64,000 bases of DNA from NCBI RefSeq assembly GCF_021532615.1, contig NZ_JAKGAQ010000003.1, positions 388,197-452,196 of the forward strand, read 5' to 3'. A program made the position numbers and the translations under genes. Positions within the stretch are counted from its first letter, which is position 1, and every line of letters starts with the position of its first letter. Below, in pieces: positions 35,127-43,503 of this stretch. Under the pieces are notes generated by a model. It searched no databases, was not told where the DNA came from, and worked only from the letters and a program-made list of their open reading frames with translations. The DNA comes from Octadecabacter dasysiphoniae. Its GTDB lineage: Bacteria; Pseudomonadota; Alphaproteobacteria; Rhodobacterales; Rhodobacteraceae.

Positions 35127-35662
35127 GGGTTCTGATCGACGCCTGTGTTCTGTATCCGACGGTGATGCGCGAAGTCGTGCTGGGCGTCGCAGCGCATGGC
35201 CTGTTCGATCCGCGCTGGTCGCCGCGTATCTTGGAAGAATGGGCGCGGGCTGCCCGCAAAATTGGGCCAGAAGGCGAAACGATTGCACGCGGCGAAATCG
35301 CAGCTATCCAGGCAAGGTTTCCACGCGCCGAGGTTCAAATCCCGCAAGGGGTCGAGGCGCGTCTATGGTTGCCTGACCCCAACGATATCCACGTTCTGGC
35401 CGCCGCCGTGGGCTGTTCTGCGGATGCGATCATGACAGTCAACGCCAAGGATTTCCCCCGCAATGAGCTGGCCGATGAAGGCCTGCAACGTGTTGATCCG
35501 GATGGATTTCTGATCGATCTGGCCCAGCGGCACCCGGATGCTGTGCAATCCGTTGGGGAGGCCGTGTTGAACGAGGCCCGGCGCCTGTCGGGGGAGCCGT
35601 GGGAGATGCGCAAACTGATGCGCAAAGCCCGTCTTCCACGCCTTGGAAAACTGCTGGCTTAG
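35123..35662 (+). CDS. PIN domain protein (RSP_2648-like)
   Basis: A 179-residue protein starting with GTG at 35123, which overlaps the methyltransferase stop. The PIN fold is seen from RVLIDACVLYP at residues 2-12 (first Asp) and WLPDPNDIHVLAAAVG with NDIHVL near 86-92 and a VNAKDFP segment. PIN proteins are metal-dependent RNases. There is no antitoxin-like partner, and it is coupled to an rRNA methyltransferase, so a housekeeping role in RNA metabolism is more likely than a toxin. Stop overlaps the M48 stop (TTAG). Confidence 0.8.
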   Translation: MRVLIDACVLYPTVMREVVLGVAAHGLFDPRWSPRILEEWARAARKIGPEGETIARGEIAAIQARFPRAEVQIPQGVEARLWLPDPNDIHVLAAAVGCSADAIMTVNAKDFPRNELADEGLQRVDPDGFLIDLAQRHPDAVQSVGEAVLNEARRLSGEPWEMRKLMRKARLPRLGKLLA

Positions 35663-36342
35663 GCGTTCCACTTTACTTCATTGGCTTCAATCGCGGCGAT
35701 CCGTTCGGGGGTTTTGGGGTGGCTTAGCAACCACGCAGGTTGTTTGGCACCACGTGCACCCGTCAGGTGTTCCAGTTTCGTGAACAAGGTCTTTTGCGGG
35801 TCGGTTCCGATCCCCGCCTTGATCATCAACGCGCTGGCGTATGCGTCTGCCTCGTATTCGTCGGACCGTGACAGGCGCGCCATCAACATGCTCATCGCGG
35901 CATTCGCGATAAGGGGGCCAATGCCGGGAATGAACCGCGACAACACCATCGCAAGGGCAGTGCGTAACGCGTTCTGGCCGGAAAAATCAATCATCCGGCG
36001 GCGCGAATGGCCTAGCGCGACATGGCCAAGTTCATGGGCAATCACGGAGGCCAATTCTTCTGCGGTGACGTCGCCCTCTTTGTATTTGTTGAAAAAACCA
36101 CGGGTGATGAAGATGCGGCCATCCGGTGCGGCCAGCCCGTTCACAGGCTCGATTTCGTAGATATGAACTTTGATGCGGGGCAGATCGACGACCTTTGCCA
36201 TCTCGGCCGTTAGGGCGCGCAGTTTAGGGTCCGCCAGTTCGGTTGATTTACTGTCGAGTTCACGCGCGAGCCGCCATGCAGACAAACGGAACATGACGAC
36301 GCCGTACCCAATCGCCAGCAGAATAGGGAGGAATTTTAACAT
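35659..36342 (-). CDS. M48 family zinc metalloprotease
   Basis: A 227-residue membrane-associated peptidase. The zinc motif HELGH is at residues 103-107; a third ligand Glu is in SDEYEADAYA near 168. The N-terminus has a signal anchor (FLPILLAIGYGVVMFRL). Shorter than HtpX (about 290 residues); closest to the small M48 proteases with one anchor. Likely job: removal of damaged envelope proteins. It follows dedA by 38 bp and may be cotranscribed with the cluster above. Confidence 0.9.
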   Translation of the reverse strand: MLKFLPILLAIGYGVVMFRLSAWRLARELDSKSTELADPKLRALTAEMAKVVDLPRIKVHIYEIEPVNGLAAPDGRIFITRGFFNKYKEGDVTAEELASVIAHELGHVALGHSRRRMIDFSGQNALRTALAMVLSRFIPGIGPLIANAAMSMLMARLSRSDEYEADAYASALMIKAGIGTDPQKTLFTKLEHLTGARGAKQPAWLLSHPKTPERIAAIEANEVKWNA

Positions 36343-36380
36343 ACCCTAGATATGGGGCGTTAGGGGCGTGCGGGCAAGGT

Positions 36381-36986
36381 TTAGGCGGTCTGCGCGGCGG
36401 ACTTCTTTGCCGCACGCATCAACCACCACCCCAAGGCGATAACCGCGACAAGGGCCGTGATGAACCCGCTGGCATTACCCATAACGCTGGCCAAGCCTGA
36501 AATATTGTCCGCGAAGGTATGACCAAGACCAACATAAAGCCCGACCCAGACAATTTCGCCCAACACGCCCCACATCGCAAAACGCAGCCAGGTGAATTTG
36601 GTGATCCCACTGATGTAATTGATGTAGGGGCCAAGCGGCGCCACAAGCCAGCACGAGAAAAACACAGATGATCCGCCGCGTTTTTCCATAAAGGCCGTGC
36701 CTTTTGCCTTTAACGCTGACCGTTTGGGATGTTTGTCCAGCCAATCGCCCAACTTGTCGCCCAAGGCCCGCGCAATCCAGTAGCCCGTGTTGTCCCCCAA
36801 AACCGCGCCCAAAAACGCCGCAGCGAGGACGGAGGTCAAGACAAGATCACCCGTCGCCGCAAACCCGCCCGACGTGATCATCAGCAATGACGACGGAACC
36901 GGCAACGCCAGACAGCTTAAGAAGGTGACGCAGAACACGATCATGACGCCGTAATCGGTTACAAGTGTTAGGACAATATCAGTCAT
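36381..36986 (-). CDS. DedA/SNARE-associated family membrane protein
   Basis: A 201-residue integral membrane protein of the DedA family, undecaprenyl-phosphate or lipid flippase-like in function. Recognisable are the family segments GDNTGYWIARALGDKLGDW near residue 63, and KRGGSSVFFSCWLVAPLGPYIN near 101. Start at 36986 (MTDIVLT) overlaps the stop of the preceding gene by 8 bp; an upstream Met 11 codons earlier lies inside that gene. Confidence 0.88.
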   Translation of the reverse strand: MTDIVLTLVTDYGVMIVFCVTFLSCLALPVPSSLLMITSGGFAATGDLVLTSVLAAAFLGAVLGDNTGYWIARALGDKLGDWLDKHPKRSALKAKGTAFMEKRGGSSVFFSCWLVAPLGPYINYISGITKFTWLRFAMWGVLGEIVWVGLYVGLGHTFADNISGLASVMGNASGFITALVAVIALGWWLMRAAKKSAAQTA

Positions 36987-37326
36987 TGCGACGTGCGCTC
37001 CAGATGGCGGCGGCGGCATCGACGCGGTCTTGCAGGGTGTCTAGCGTGACATTGTTTTTCGCCGCAATCGCATCAACTGAAATGCGTCGCGGGGGTGCCG
37101 ACGGGTCCATCATCAACGCCTCAAGCACGATCTCGCGGGGGAGCTTGTAGGATTGGCCTACATAACGCGGTGTCATCCAGCCCGCCAAGGGTTGTTCCTG
37201 ATGGGCCGGGTCCATCCAATAGATCGTCGAAGAAATTGTTTTGAAACCAAAATATCCAAGTGCGCACAGGGCAACAGAAAAAGCCATCAGCGCGATGCGA
37301 TGGCTATGCCAAAGGTGTCTAATCAT
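36979..37326 (-). CDS. Small membrane protein of unknown function
   Basis: A 115-residue protein with one N-terminal transmembrane helix (about residues 9-31, IALMAFSVALCALGYFGF) and a C-terminal soluble part (REIVLEALMMDPSAPPRRISV, AAKNNVTLDTLQDRVDAA). No domain recognised. The start at 37326 overlaps the VWA gene stop by 4 bp (ATGA). The predicted layout suggests a membrane-tethered subunit of whatever complex the cluster builds. Confidence 0.7.
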   Translation of the reverse strand: MIRHLWHSHRIALMAFSVALCALGYFGFKTISSTIYWMDPAHQEQPLAGWMTPRYVGQSYKLPREIVLEALMMDPSAPPRRISVDAIAAKNNVTLDTLQDRVDAAAAIWSARRND

Positions 37327-38507
37327 GTCAGCAGCTTCATTCCTCGCGTTATTCCGTCGAGTGTCATGGGTACCATACGTCCGGTGCCAAAAATTCCGTC
37401 GATCATTTGAACAGATTGCGTGAATTTCCAATATCTTTCATCCAGCGGGTTCAGCCAGATGTGGTTTGGCCATTGATCGCGCGCCCGTTCCAGCCAGGTT
37501 TGCCCGCTTTCTGCGTTCCAATGTTCGTTGGCCCCACCGGGGTAGGCGACCTCATAGGGGGACATGGATGCGTCACCCACAAAGATGCATTTGTAGTCCG
37601 GCCCATAGGTGCGCAGCACGTCCCATGTTGGCGTCTGCGCGTCCCAGCGGCGGCGGTTGTCGCGCCACACGCCTTCATACAGGCAGTTGTGGAAATAGAA
37701 ATGTTCGAAATGTTTAAATTCGGATTTTGCGGCGCTGAACAGTTCTTCGACCAGTTTGATATGCGGGTCCATCGATCCGCCAACGTCTAAAAACAGCAAT
37801 ACCTTCACGGCATTGCGCCGTTCTGGTCGGGTTTTGACGTCAATATATCCGGTTTCAGCCGTCGCGCGGATCGTTCCATCCAGATCAAGTTCTTCTGCGG
37901 CCCCGTCGCGTGCCCAATTACGCAGGCGTTTCAGCGCGATTTTTATGTTGCGGGTGCCCAGTTCAACGCTGTCATCCAAATTGCGGAATTCACGTTTGTC
38001 CCAGACTTTGACGGCGCGCTGGTGGCGGCTTTCGTTTTGGCCAATGCGCACACCTTCGGGGTTATACCCGTAGGCCCCAAACGGCGAGGTGCCCGCAGTG
38101 CCGACCCATTTGGACCCGCCCTGGTGGCGTCCCTTTTGTTCCTCAAGCCGCTTTTTCAGGGTTTCCATCAGCTTGTCGAACCCGCCAAGCGCGTCAATCT
38201 CGGCCTTTTCTTCCGCGCTTAGATGCTTTTCGGCCATCTTTTCAAGCCACTCTTGCGGGATGTCGACGGCCTCTAGGACGTCATCAGCGCTGATGCCTTC
38301 TAACCCCTCAAAGGTGGTGGCAAAGGCGCGATCGAACTTGTCGATGTTGCGTTCGTCTTTGACCATGCAGGTGCGGGCCAGAAAATAGAATGCGTCGATG
38401 TCATAGGTGGCGATGCCTGCGTCCATCGCCTCAAGGAATGTCAGAAATTCGCGCAATGATACCGGAACGCCGCCCCTTCGAAGTTGATCGAAGAACGGAA
38501 GAAACAT
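37323..38507 (-). CDS. CoxE-like von Willebrand factor A domain protein
   Basis: A 394-residue VWA protein related to CoxE/DUF58-like partners of MoxR ATPases. The N-terminal half has a long region (VPVSLREFLTFLEAMDAG, then a Lys/Glu-rich helix). The metal site is LFLDVGGSMDP near residue 240, a D-x-G-x-S version of the usual D-x-S-x-S. The C-terminal half contains FVGDASMSPYEVAYPGG and WLNPLDERYW. Family members act in the assembly or insertion of metal-containing enzymes. It probably works with the MoxR ATPase at 40880. Confidence 0.85.
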   Translation of the reverse strand: MFLPFFDQLRRGGVPVSLREFLTFLEAMDAGIATYDIDAFYFLARTCMVKDERNIDKFDRAFATTFEGLEGISADDVLEAVDIPQEWLEKMAEKHLSAEEKAEIDALGGFDKLMETLKKRLEEQKGRHQGGSKWVGTAGTSPFGAYGYNPEGVRIGQNESRHQRAVKVWDKREFRNLDDSVELGTRNIKIALKRLRNWARDGAAEELDLDGTIRATAETGYIDVKTRPERRNAVKVLLFLDVGGSMDPHIKLVEELFSAAKSEFKHFEHFYFHNCLYEGVWRDNRRRWDAQTPTWDVLRTYGPDYKCIFVGDASMSPYEVAYPGGANEHWNAESGQTWLERARDQWPNHIWLNPLDERYWKFTQSVQMIDGIFGTGRMVPMTLDGITRGMKLLT

Positions 38508-38677
38508 CAGATCGTGTTGCGGGTGATGATCACTGCGATGAACAGGCCGATGATCCCAAAGATCATGGCGAACACGGCGGCCCATTGGGCCATGTCGGCG
38601 ATTTTACCATCGCGTGATTTCGCCCGAAACGCCCCCAGCACTGCTCCTAAAAACAAACCGCCGAGAGGGTAAATCAT
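38507..38677 (-). CDS. Small 56-residue membrane protein (short ORF)
   Basis: A 56-residue reading frame, MIYPLGGLFLGAVLGAF... ending IITRNTI, with two hydrophobic segments (about 1-16 and 32-51) separated by a charged loop (RAKSRDGKIADM). It starts 3 bases after the DUF2927 gene stop, and its TGA overlaps the ATG of the VWA gene (TGATG), so it sits tightly in the operon. It is too short for a usual ORF list. Probably a real, translationally coupled membrane peptide; function unknown. Confidence 0.8.
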   Translation of the reverse strand: MIYPLGGLFLGAVLGAFRAKSRDGKIADMAQWAAVFAMIFGIIGLFIAVIITRNTI

Positions 38678-38680
38678 GGG

Positions 38681-40075
38681 TTAGATCCCTTTGAGTGGGT
38701 TGAGCGATGCGATTTCCCGCAAACGCGCCCGTACGTTTCTGTCATCGCCAAATCCGTAGCGTGCCCAGCCCAGACTGTCCATACGCACCAACTGCGCCTG
38801 AGCGTCGCGGCCCAGCATGTCCAGCGCTTCGGCTTTGAACATCATCAAGGTCGCCAGAAGGGCCGCGTTTTCATGCGCAGCCGCGACGGGCAGGGCCCCT
38901 TCGACAAGGTTCAGCACGGCCTGTCCGTCACCCGCCGACAACGCAAAGGCGGCCAGTTGAACAGAGACGTGCGCGGCGTGCAGTCTTGTTTCAGGTGATC
39001 GGTTATAGATGTTGATCGCTTCGCGGAACGACGCCAGCGCGATGTCGCTGTCGTAGCCCACGTTCAGGCGGCCAAACGCGTAATGCGCAAACCCATCGCG
39101 CGGGCCATTCCAGTTCATAGCACCGGCCATCGATACAGCCTGCAACGCAGCAGAGCGGCGGCGCGTCGCGGATGATCCTGCGGTCAGGGCCGTTTCAATG
39201 TTGTTGATCCAATCGCGGCTCGTGTCGTTTTGTGGACGGGCCGAACGCGTGTCCCCGGCTGGGTTCAGGCGGGACAATACCGGGCCAAGACGCGCCGCCA
39301 CTTCGCCGCGCGACATGCCATTGCGCAGGGCTGGATCGTAGTAGGCGCGCAGGATCAGCATATCGAACGACGTCAATACTGCATGGATGTTGTCATCGTT
39401 GAACACGGAGTCCGACAAGCGGTACAGATCGTTTAATGGGCCAAGTGCCTGTGCCAGTTCTTCGTGCAAACAATCGCGGATTTCTTGTGGGGCGACGTCG
39501 GATGGCACAAACACCGCCGCGCGGTCGCGGCGTTGCAGGGTTGTCCAATCAACGGTCGGGGTGCGGCGCACGGCCTTGAATTCATCCCATGACGACACGC
39601 GGGGCACCACGAAACACGCGGCACGTGGCACAGCGGCGTTCAGCACACTGCGCGGGATCGCCTCAACGGTGATGGACGCGGATTCAGCACCCGTCATAAA
39701 GATATCGATGCCGGCCTCGTTGCGCAGACGTCCAAGAAGGGCGCGCAGATCGGGGGTCAGGCTGGGGGGAAGGTCCCCTGTGACGCGTACAGAAATCGGG
39801 GCCTCAAATCGGGTCAGGCGGGCAACGGCGCGCCCGCTTTCCATACGAAACGCAAGATCCATGAAATCTTTGCCGATTTCGCGGTTGGACCGTGTCGGTG
39901 TGGTCACGCGGCTGCCAGCAAAGGACCGCATTGGGGGCAGGGCATCGGCAAGGCCTGTCGTCAGACCCATGGTGCGGGTCGGCAAGGTCGGGCCAAGGTT
40001 TGATTGGGGCACAGGGGTACAGGCCGTCATGAACATGATCGACAAGGCCAGAAGGCGACGGAACGTGCGGTTCAT
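38681..40075 (-). CDS. DUF2927 lipoprotein
   Basis: A 464-residue protein with a lipoprotein signal (lipobox Cys at residue 19 in SIMFMTAC). The middle carries the DUF2927 pattern (DFMDLAFRMESGR, ESASITVEAIP, RDCLHEELAQALGPLNDL), which looks like a metalloprotease-like fold with HEE near residue 208 in the sequence CLHEELAQ; activity is unproven. The C-terminal part is helical and TPR-like (AHVSVQLAAFALSAGDGQ, LATLMMFKAEALDMLGRD). First gene of the leftward cluster running to the M48 protease. Confidence 0.8.
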   Translation of the reverse strand: MNRTFRRLLALSIMFMTACTPVPQSNLGPTLPTRTMGLTTGLADALPPMRSFAGSRVTTPTRSNREIGKDFMDLAFRMESGRAVARLTRFEAPISVRVTGDLPPSLTPDLRALLGRLRNEAGIDIFMTGAESASITVEAIPRSVLNAAVPRAACFVVPRVSSWDEFKAVRRTPTVDWTTLQRRDRAAVFVPSDVAPQEIRDCLHEELAQALGPLNDLYRLSDSVFNDDNIHAVLTSFDMLILRAYYDPALRNGMSRGEVAARLGPVLSRLNPAGDTRSARPQNDTSRDWINNIETALTAGSSATRRRSAALQAVSMAGAMNWNGPRDGFAHYAFGRLNVGYDSDIALASFREAINIYNRSPETRLHAAHVSVQLAAFALSAGDGQAVLNLVEGALPVAAAHENAALLATLMMFKAEALDMLGRDAQAQLVRMDSLGWARYGFGDDRNVRARLREIASLNPLKGI

Positions 40076-40502
40076 GTCGTCCCCCGCGATCTGCGGCCAG
40101 ATGGCGCATAAGGATCACAGCCAGACGGGTCAACGCAATCTGCGCTGGCCTTGATAAAGGTCAGTTCTTCGGTCCACACCTGTCCCGCCCGAGCATTATT
40201 CGCCCGTGACGTGTGATGCTTTGCGACCGGCATTTTTGCCTTGGTCAACTCTGCTCTCCTATAAACTCAGCCCTGTACCTGCCAGCGGACTGAGGCCCGA
40301 GTTGGTGCGAAATTGGGCAATTCCGCGACCAAGCACTCGGGCTCTTTAGTTAAAGGGGAGATAGAGGTGTCATTTCACCGAAAATCTTCACGCGTCATGG
40401 AATGCGCGGCGGTGTGTGTGCCAAAAGACTCAATAGGTTAGTGGGTGTCGTTAAGGTGGCTACTAGATGTGGTGGGGGCTGATCCGCGCCCGCAACAGGT
40501 GC
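40076..40502. other. Intergenic region with a possible small RNA
   Basis: 427 bp with no convincing gene. It contains a promoter-like TTGCCT-N18-TATAAA (40236-40265), a strong extended hairpin (40295-40342), and a very short GTG frame (40367-40441, 24 residues, behind AAGGGGAG). The hairpin is not followed by a T-run. The DUF2927 promoter must also lie here. Confidence 0.45.
40236..40342 (+). ncRNA. Candidate small RNA with strong hairpin
   Basis: A promoter-like TTGCCT (40236-40241), 18-base spacer and TATAAA (40260-40265) face right. Downstream GCCCGAGT (40295-40302) pairs perfectly with ACTCGGGC (40335-40342), and inside TGGTGCG pairs with CGCGACCA with one bulge. It does not match any RNA class I know. 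It could also be the leader of the short frame that follows. Confidence 0.3.
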
Positions 40503-40880
40503 CTATTTTTTACCAATTTCGCCCATATGAGTGGAGGTAAATGCAGTGCTGCGTTTCAACCCATAGCCAAGCATCCGGTCAAACCCGCAATGGGCGGCCC
40601 ACAAAAGACCCAAAGCAAACACCACAGGCCAGCCCATCACGTAGCCCGCCAAGGCCAGCACCGCGCCAAAGCCGTAGATGTGCACCGTGTTATAACATAC
40701 CGCGCCGATCCGTGGGCCGAACAGGTAACCCAGAAAGCTCAGGTCAGGGGCGAAGAACAAAACAATTGCCGCCCACCACGGAAAGATCGCGATGACCGCA
40801 AGGTAAAACCCGATACCCGCGATGCAGGCCAAAGCGCCTTCGATTTGTTGCCATCGCTTGTCTTGGGTCACATCGTCCAT
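40503..40880 (-). CDS. DUF4260 membrane protein
   Basis: A 125-residue membrane protein with four hydrophobic segments (IEGALACIAGIGFYLAVIAI, AAIVLFFAPDLSFLGYLFG, FGAVLALAGYVMGW, FALGLLWAAHCGFDRMLGYGL). The pattern ending CGFDRMLGYGLK fits DUF4260. Function unknown. The TGA of moxR overlaps its ATG (TGATG at 40878-40882), so it is translated with moxR. Confidence 0.85.
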   Translation of the reverse strand: MDDVTQDKRWQQIEGALACIAGIGFYLAVIAIFPWWAAIVLFFAPDLSFLGYLFGPRIGAVCYNTVHIYGFGAVLALAGYVMGWPVVFALGLLWAAHCGFDRMLGYGLKRSTAFTSTHMGEIGKK

Positions 40881-41719
40881 CAGCGCTGGCTGCGGGCCAT
40901 AAACGCCAATCGTTCAAACAAATGCACGTCCTGTTCGTTCTTGAGCAATGCGCCATGCAGCTTGGGCAGCGCAGACGCCCCGTCGCGTTTGAGGTCTTCC
41001 GCCGTGAGGTCTTCGGCGAGTAGTAGTTTCAGCCAATCCAGCACTTCGGACGTGCTCGGCTTTTTCTTCAGGCCTTGTTGTTCGCGGACCTCATAAAATT
41101 GCGTCAGTGCGGTGGTCAGCAGCGCGTCTTTGATGCCGGGGTGGTGGACCTCAACGATTTTTCGCATCGTGTCGATGTCGGGGAACCGGATGTAGTGGAA
41201 AAAGCAGCGGCGCAGGAACGCGTCTGGCAGTTCTTTTTCGTTGTTGGATGTGATGATCATGATCGGGCGCTGCTTGGCACGCACGGTTTCGCCAGTCTCG
41301 TAGACGTGGAATTCCATCTTATCGAGCTCTTGCAGCAGATCGTTGGGGAATTCGATATCGGCTTTGTCGATCTCGTCGATCAGCAGCACCACACGGCCCT
41401 CCGCCTCAAACGCCTGCCACAGTTTGCCGCGTTTGATGTAGTTGGCGACATCGTTGACCTTTTCATCGCCCAGCTGGCTGTCGCGCAAACGGCTGACGGC
41501 ATCATATTCATACAGGCCTTGTTGTGCCTTGGTCGTCGATTTGATGTGCCATTCGATCATCGGCAGCCCCAGCGCTGCGCTGACTTGTCGCGCAAGCTCG
41601 GTTTTGCCGGTTCCGGGTTCGCCTTTGACAAGCAATGGACGCTCCAGCGTTACGGCGGCGTTCACCGCCACGGTCAGATCATCAGTTGCTACATAAGTAT
41701 CAGTGCCTTCAAATCGCAT
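40880..41719 (-). CDS. MoxR-like AAA+ ATPase
   Basis: A 279-residue AAA+ ATPase of the MoxR group. Walker A GEPGTGKTELA at 33-43, Walker B VLLIDEIDKAD near 110-120, sensor 1 ITSNNEKELPDAFLRRC, with the arginine finger in LRR. MoxR ATPases act with VWA proteins (such as the one at 37323) to remodel or insert cofactors into target enzymes. The two are about 2.4 kb apart here, separated by DUF4260, the DUF2927 gene and a 427-bp gap. No metal enzyme is encoded beside them, so the client is unknown. Confidence 0.93.
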   Translation of the reverse strand: MRFEGTDTYVATDDLTVAVNAAVTLERPLLVKGEPGTGKTELARQVSAALGLPMIEWHIKSTTKAQQGLYEYDAVSRLRDSQLGDEKVNDVANYIKRGKLWQAFEAEGRVVLLIDEIDKADIEFPNDLLQELDKMEFHVYETGETVRAKQRPIMIITSNNEKELPDAFLRRCFFHYIRFPDIDTMRKIVEVHHPGIKDALLTTALTQFYEVREQQGLKKKPSTSEVLDWLKLLLAEDLTAEDLKRDGASALPKLHGALLKNEQDVHLFERLAFMARSQR

Positions 41720-41938
41720 GGGGTGCGTTGCCTTCTTATTGGGTCGATTTCGAGGGCCACGCTATCACGCGCAAATCCACCTTCAAGCCCTGATAGGCGG
41801 GTGATCCGACCTTGTAAAATTGACTGTGAACAGGGGGTGACAGCGATGAAAGATCGGTTTAAAGGAGGCGCAACGGGGGCCAAGACACTGACAAATTCTA
41901 CTGATACTTCTTTATCGCCCGCCTCTAGGGGAGCAGAG

Positions 41939-42361
41939 ATGAAAGCCGAAACTTTCTTGCCGGATGACTACACGCCGGCCGAAGACGAACCCTTTATGAA
42001 TGACATGCAGACGGAGTATTTTCGTCGCAAGTTGATCGCTTGGCGCTCTGACATTCTTGAGGACAGCCGCGACACCATCGAAGCCATGAAAGATGGCACG
42101 CGCAACATCCCTGATGTGGCCGACCGTGCGTCCGAAGAAACGGATCGTTCGCTGGAGTTGCGCACGCGGGACCGCGAACGCAAACTGGTGTCCAAGATTG
42201 ATGCCGCGCTGCGCCGCATCGATGAGGGCGAATTCGGGTATTGCAGCGTCACGGGGGAACCTATTTCCCTGAAACGTCTGGACGCCCGTCCCATCGCCAC
42301 CATGAGCCTTGAAGCACAGGAACGTCATGAGCGGCGCGAGAAAATCCACCGCGATGACTGA
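41939..42361 (+). CDS. dksA: DksA family transcription factor, single-cysteine type
   Basis: A 140-residue RNA polymerase secondary-channel factor that helps (p)ppGpp adjust rRNA and amino-acid promoter activity. Coiled-coil segment (FRRKLIAWRSDILEDSRDTI), then ADRASEETDRSLELRTRDRERKLVSKIDAALRRI; globular part GYCSVTGEPISLKRLDARPIATM. Only one of the four zinc cysteines remains, as in DksA of Rhodobacter. The ATG at 41939 follows GGGGAG and gives a protein like other roseobacter DksAs; an ATG at 41846 would add 31 residues with no known counterpart. The open frame stretching back to 41075 is antisense to moxR. Confidence 0.9.
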   Translation: MKAETFLPDDYTPAEDEPFMNDMQTEYFRRKLIAWRSDILEDSRDTIEAMKDGTRNIPDVADRASEETDRSLELRTRDRERKLVSKIDAALRRIDEGEFGYCSVTGEPISLKRLDARPIATMSLEAQERHERREKIHRDD

Positions 42362-43502
42362 GATGTCTGACAGCGTGAATTCGACAAGCGGCGGCCCTGA
42401 CAGGGGCCGCCGTATTTGTATCGTGGGGGGCGGTATTGGTGGGCTGACGGCCGCGTTGGCCTTTGCGCAGCGCAGTTTTGATGTGGACGTCCACGAACAG
42501 GCTCCGGCACTGACCGAAGTCGGGGCGGGGATACAGATCACGCCCAACGGTGCACGGGTGCTGGATGCCTTGGGGCTGGGGGCCGCGCTGGAGGGTGCAG
42601 GCATTCGCGGACAGGCGGTCGAACCAATGGATGCGCTGACCGGGCGTCGCGTGACGCGGTTTGATCTGTCCCAGCTGGATGGCCCGCCCTACAGATTTTT
42701 GCACCGCGCCGATTTGATCGCGATTTTGGCTGACGCCTGTGGTGCGGCGGGTGTCAGTATTCACTTGGGTTCTAAGGTGGATGCCGCCGATATGGACGCT
42801 GATCTTGTCGTCGGGGCCGAGGGGATACATTCCCCAACCCGCACGGTGCTAAATGGTACTGAGGATCCTTTTTTTACGGGCCAAGTGGCATGGCGCGCGA
42901 TTGTCGATGCGCCGGACGCCGATCCTGTGGCGCGAATCTGGATGGCCCCGCGCCGCCATATCGTGACCTATCCCCTGACCGGTGGGCGCATGAACATCGT
43001 CGCCGTGCAAGAACGTCAGCAATGGGCGGGCGAGGGCTGGAATCACACCGATGATGCTGGAAATCTACGGCAGGCCTTTCGTGATGTGGGCGCCCCGCTG
43101 AGCGGGCTTTTGCAGCAGGTCGATACGGTGCATTTGTGGGGGCTGTTCCGCCATCCGGTTGCGCAGGTTTGGGCGAAGGATCGCCTTTGTATCTTGGGCG
43201 ATGCGGCACATCCGACGTTGCCGTTTCTGGCGCAGGGCGCGAATTTGGCGATTGAAGATGCCTGGGTTCTGGCGGCCTGTTGTGAACACGACCTTGATGC
43301 CGGGTTGGTCCAATATCAAGCCGAACGCCAGCCGCGTGTGAAACGTGCGATTGCCGCGGCCAATGCCAACGCACGCAAATATCACCTGTCAGGGATTGCA
43401 CGAACTGTGGCGCATACGGGATTGAAGACAATCGGATATGTTGCGCCAAACGCCTTTCTGGAGCGTATGGATTGGCTGTATGGTTTGGACGTCACCGAAT
43501 AG
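42354..43502 (+). CDS. FAD-dependent monooxygenase, salicylate hydroxylase-like
   Basis: A 382-residue group A flavoprotein monooxygenase. It has the FAD-binding motif ICIVGGGIGGLTAALA near residue 21, the middle FLHRADLIAILADAC, and the second FAD/NAD motif LCILGDAAHPTLPFLAQGAN near 280. Hydroxylates an aromatic ring using NAD(P)H and oxygen; the substrate is not evident. It starts 8 bp inside dksA (42354 or 42363). It is followed, with a 1-bp gap, by the convergent xthA. Confidence 0.88.
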   Translation: MTEMSDSVNSTSGGPDRGRRICIVGGGIGGLTAALAFAQRSFDVDVHEQAPALTEVGAGIQITPNGARVLDALGLGAALEGAGIRGQAVEPMDALTGRRVTRFDLSQLDGPPYRFLHRADLIAILADACGAAGVSIHLGSKVDAADMDADLVVGAEGIHSPTRTVLNGTEDPFFTGQVAWRAIVDAPDADPVARIWMAPRRHIVTYPLTGGRMNIVAVQERQQWAGEGWNHTDDAGNLRQAFRDVGAPLSGLLQQVDTVHLWGLFRHPVAQVWAKDRLCILGDAAHPTLPFLAQGANLAIEDAWVLAACCEHDLDAGLVQYQAERQPRVKRAIAAANANARKYHLSGIARTVAHTGLKTIGYVAPNAFLERMDWLYGLDVTE

Positions 43503-43503
43503 G

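Noticed and set aside
35123..35662. PIN protein as a toxin of a toxin-antitoxin pair
   Set aside because: No antitoxin-like gene is adjacent; it is coupled to an RNA methyltransferase gene instead.
41075..41938. N-terminal extension of dksA
   Set aside because: It is antisense to the MoxR gene; the DksA family starts at 41939 with a good ribosome site.
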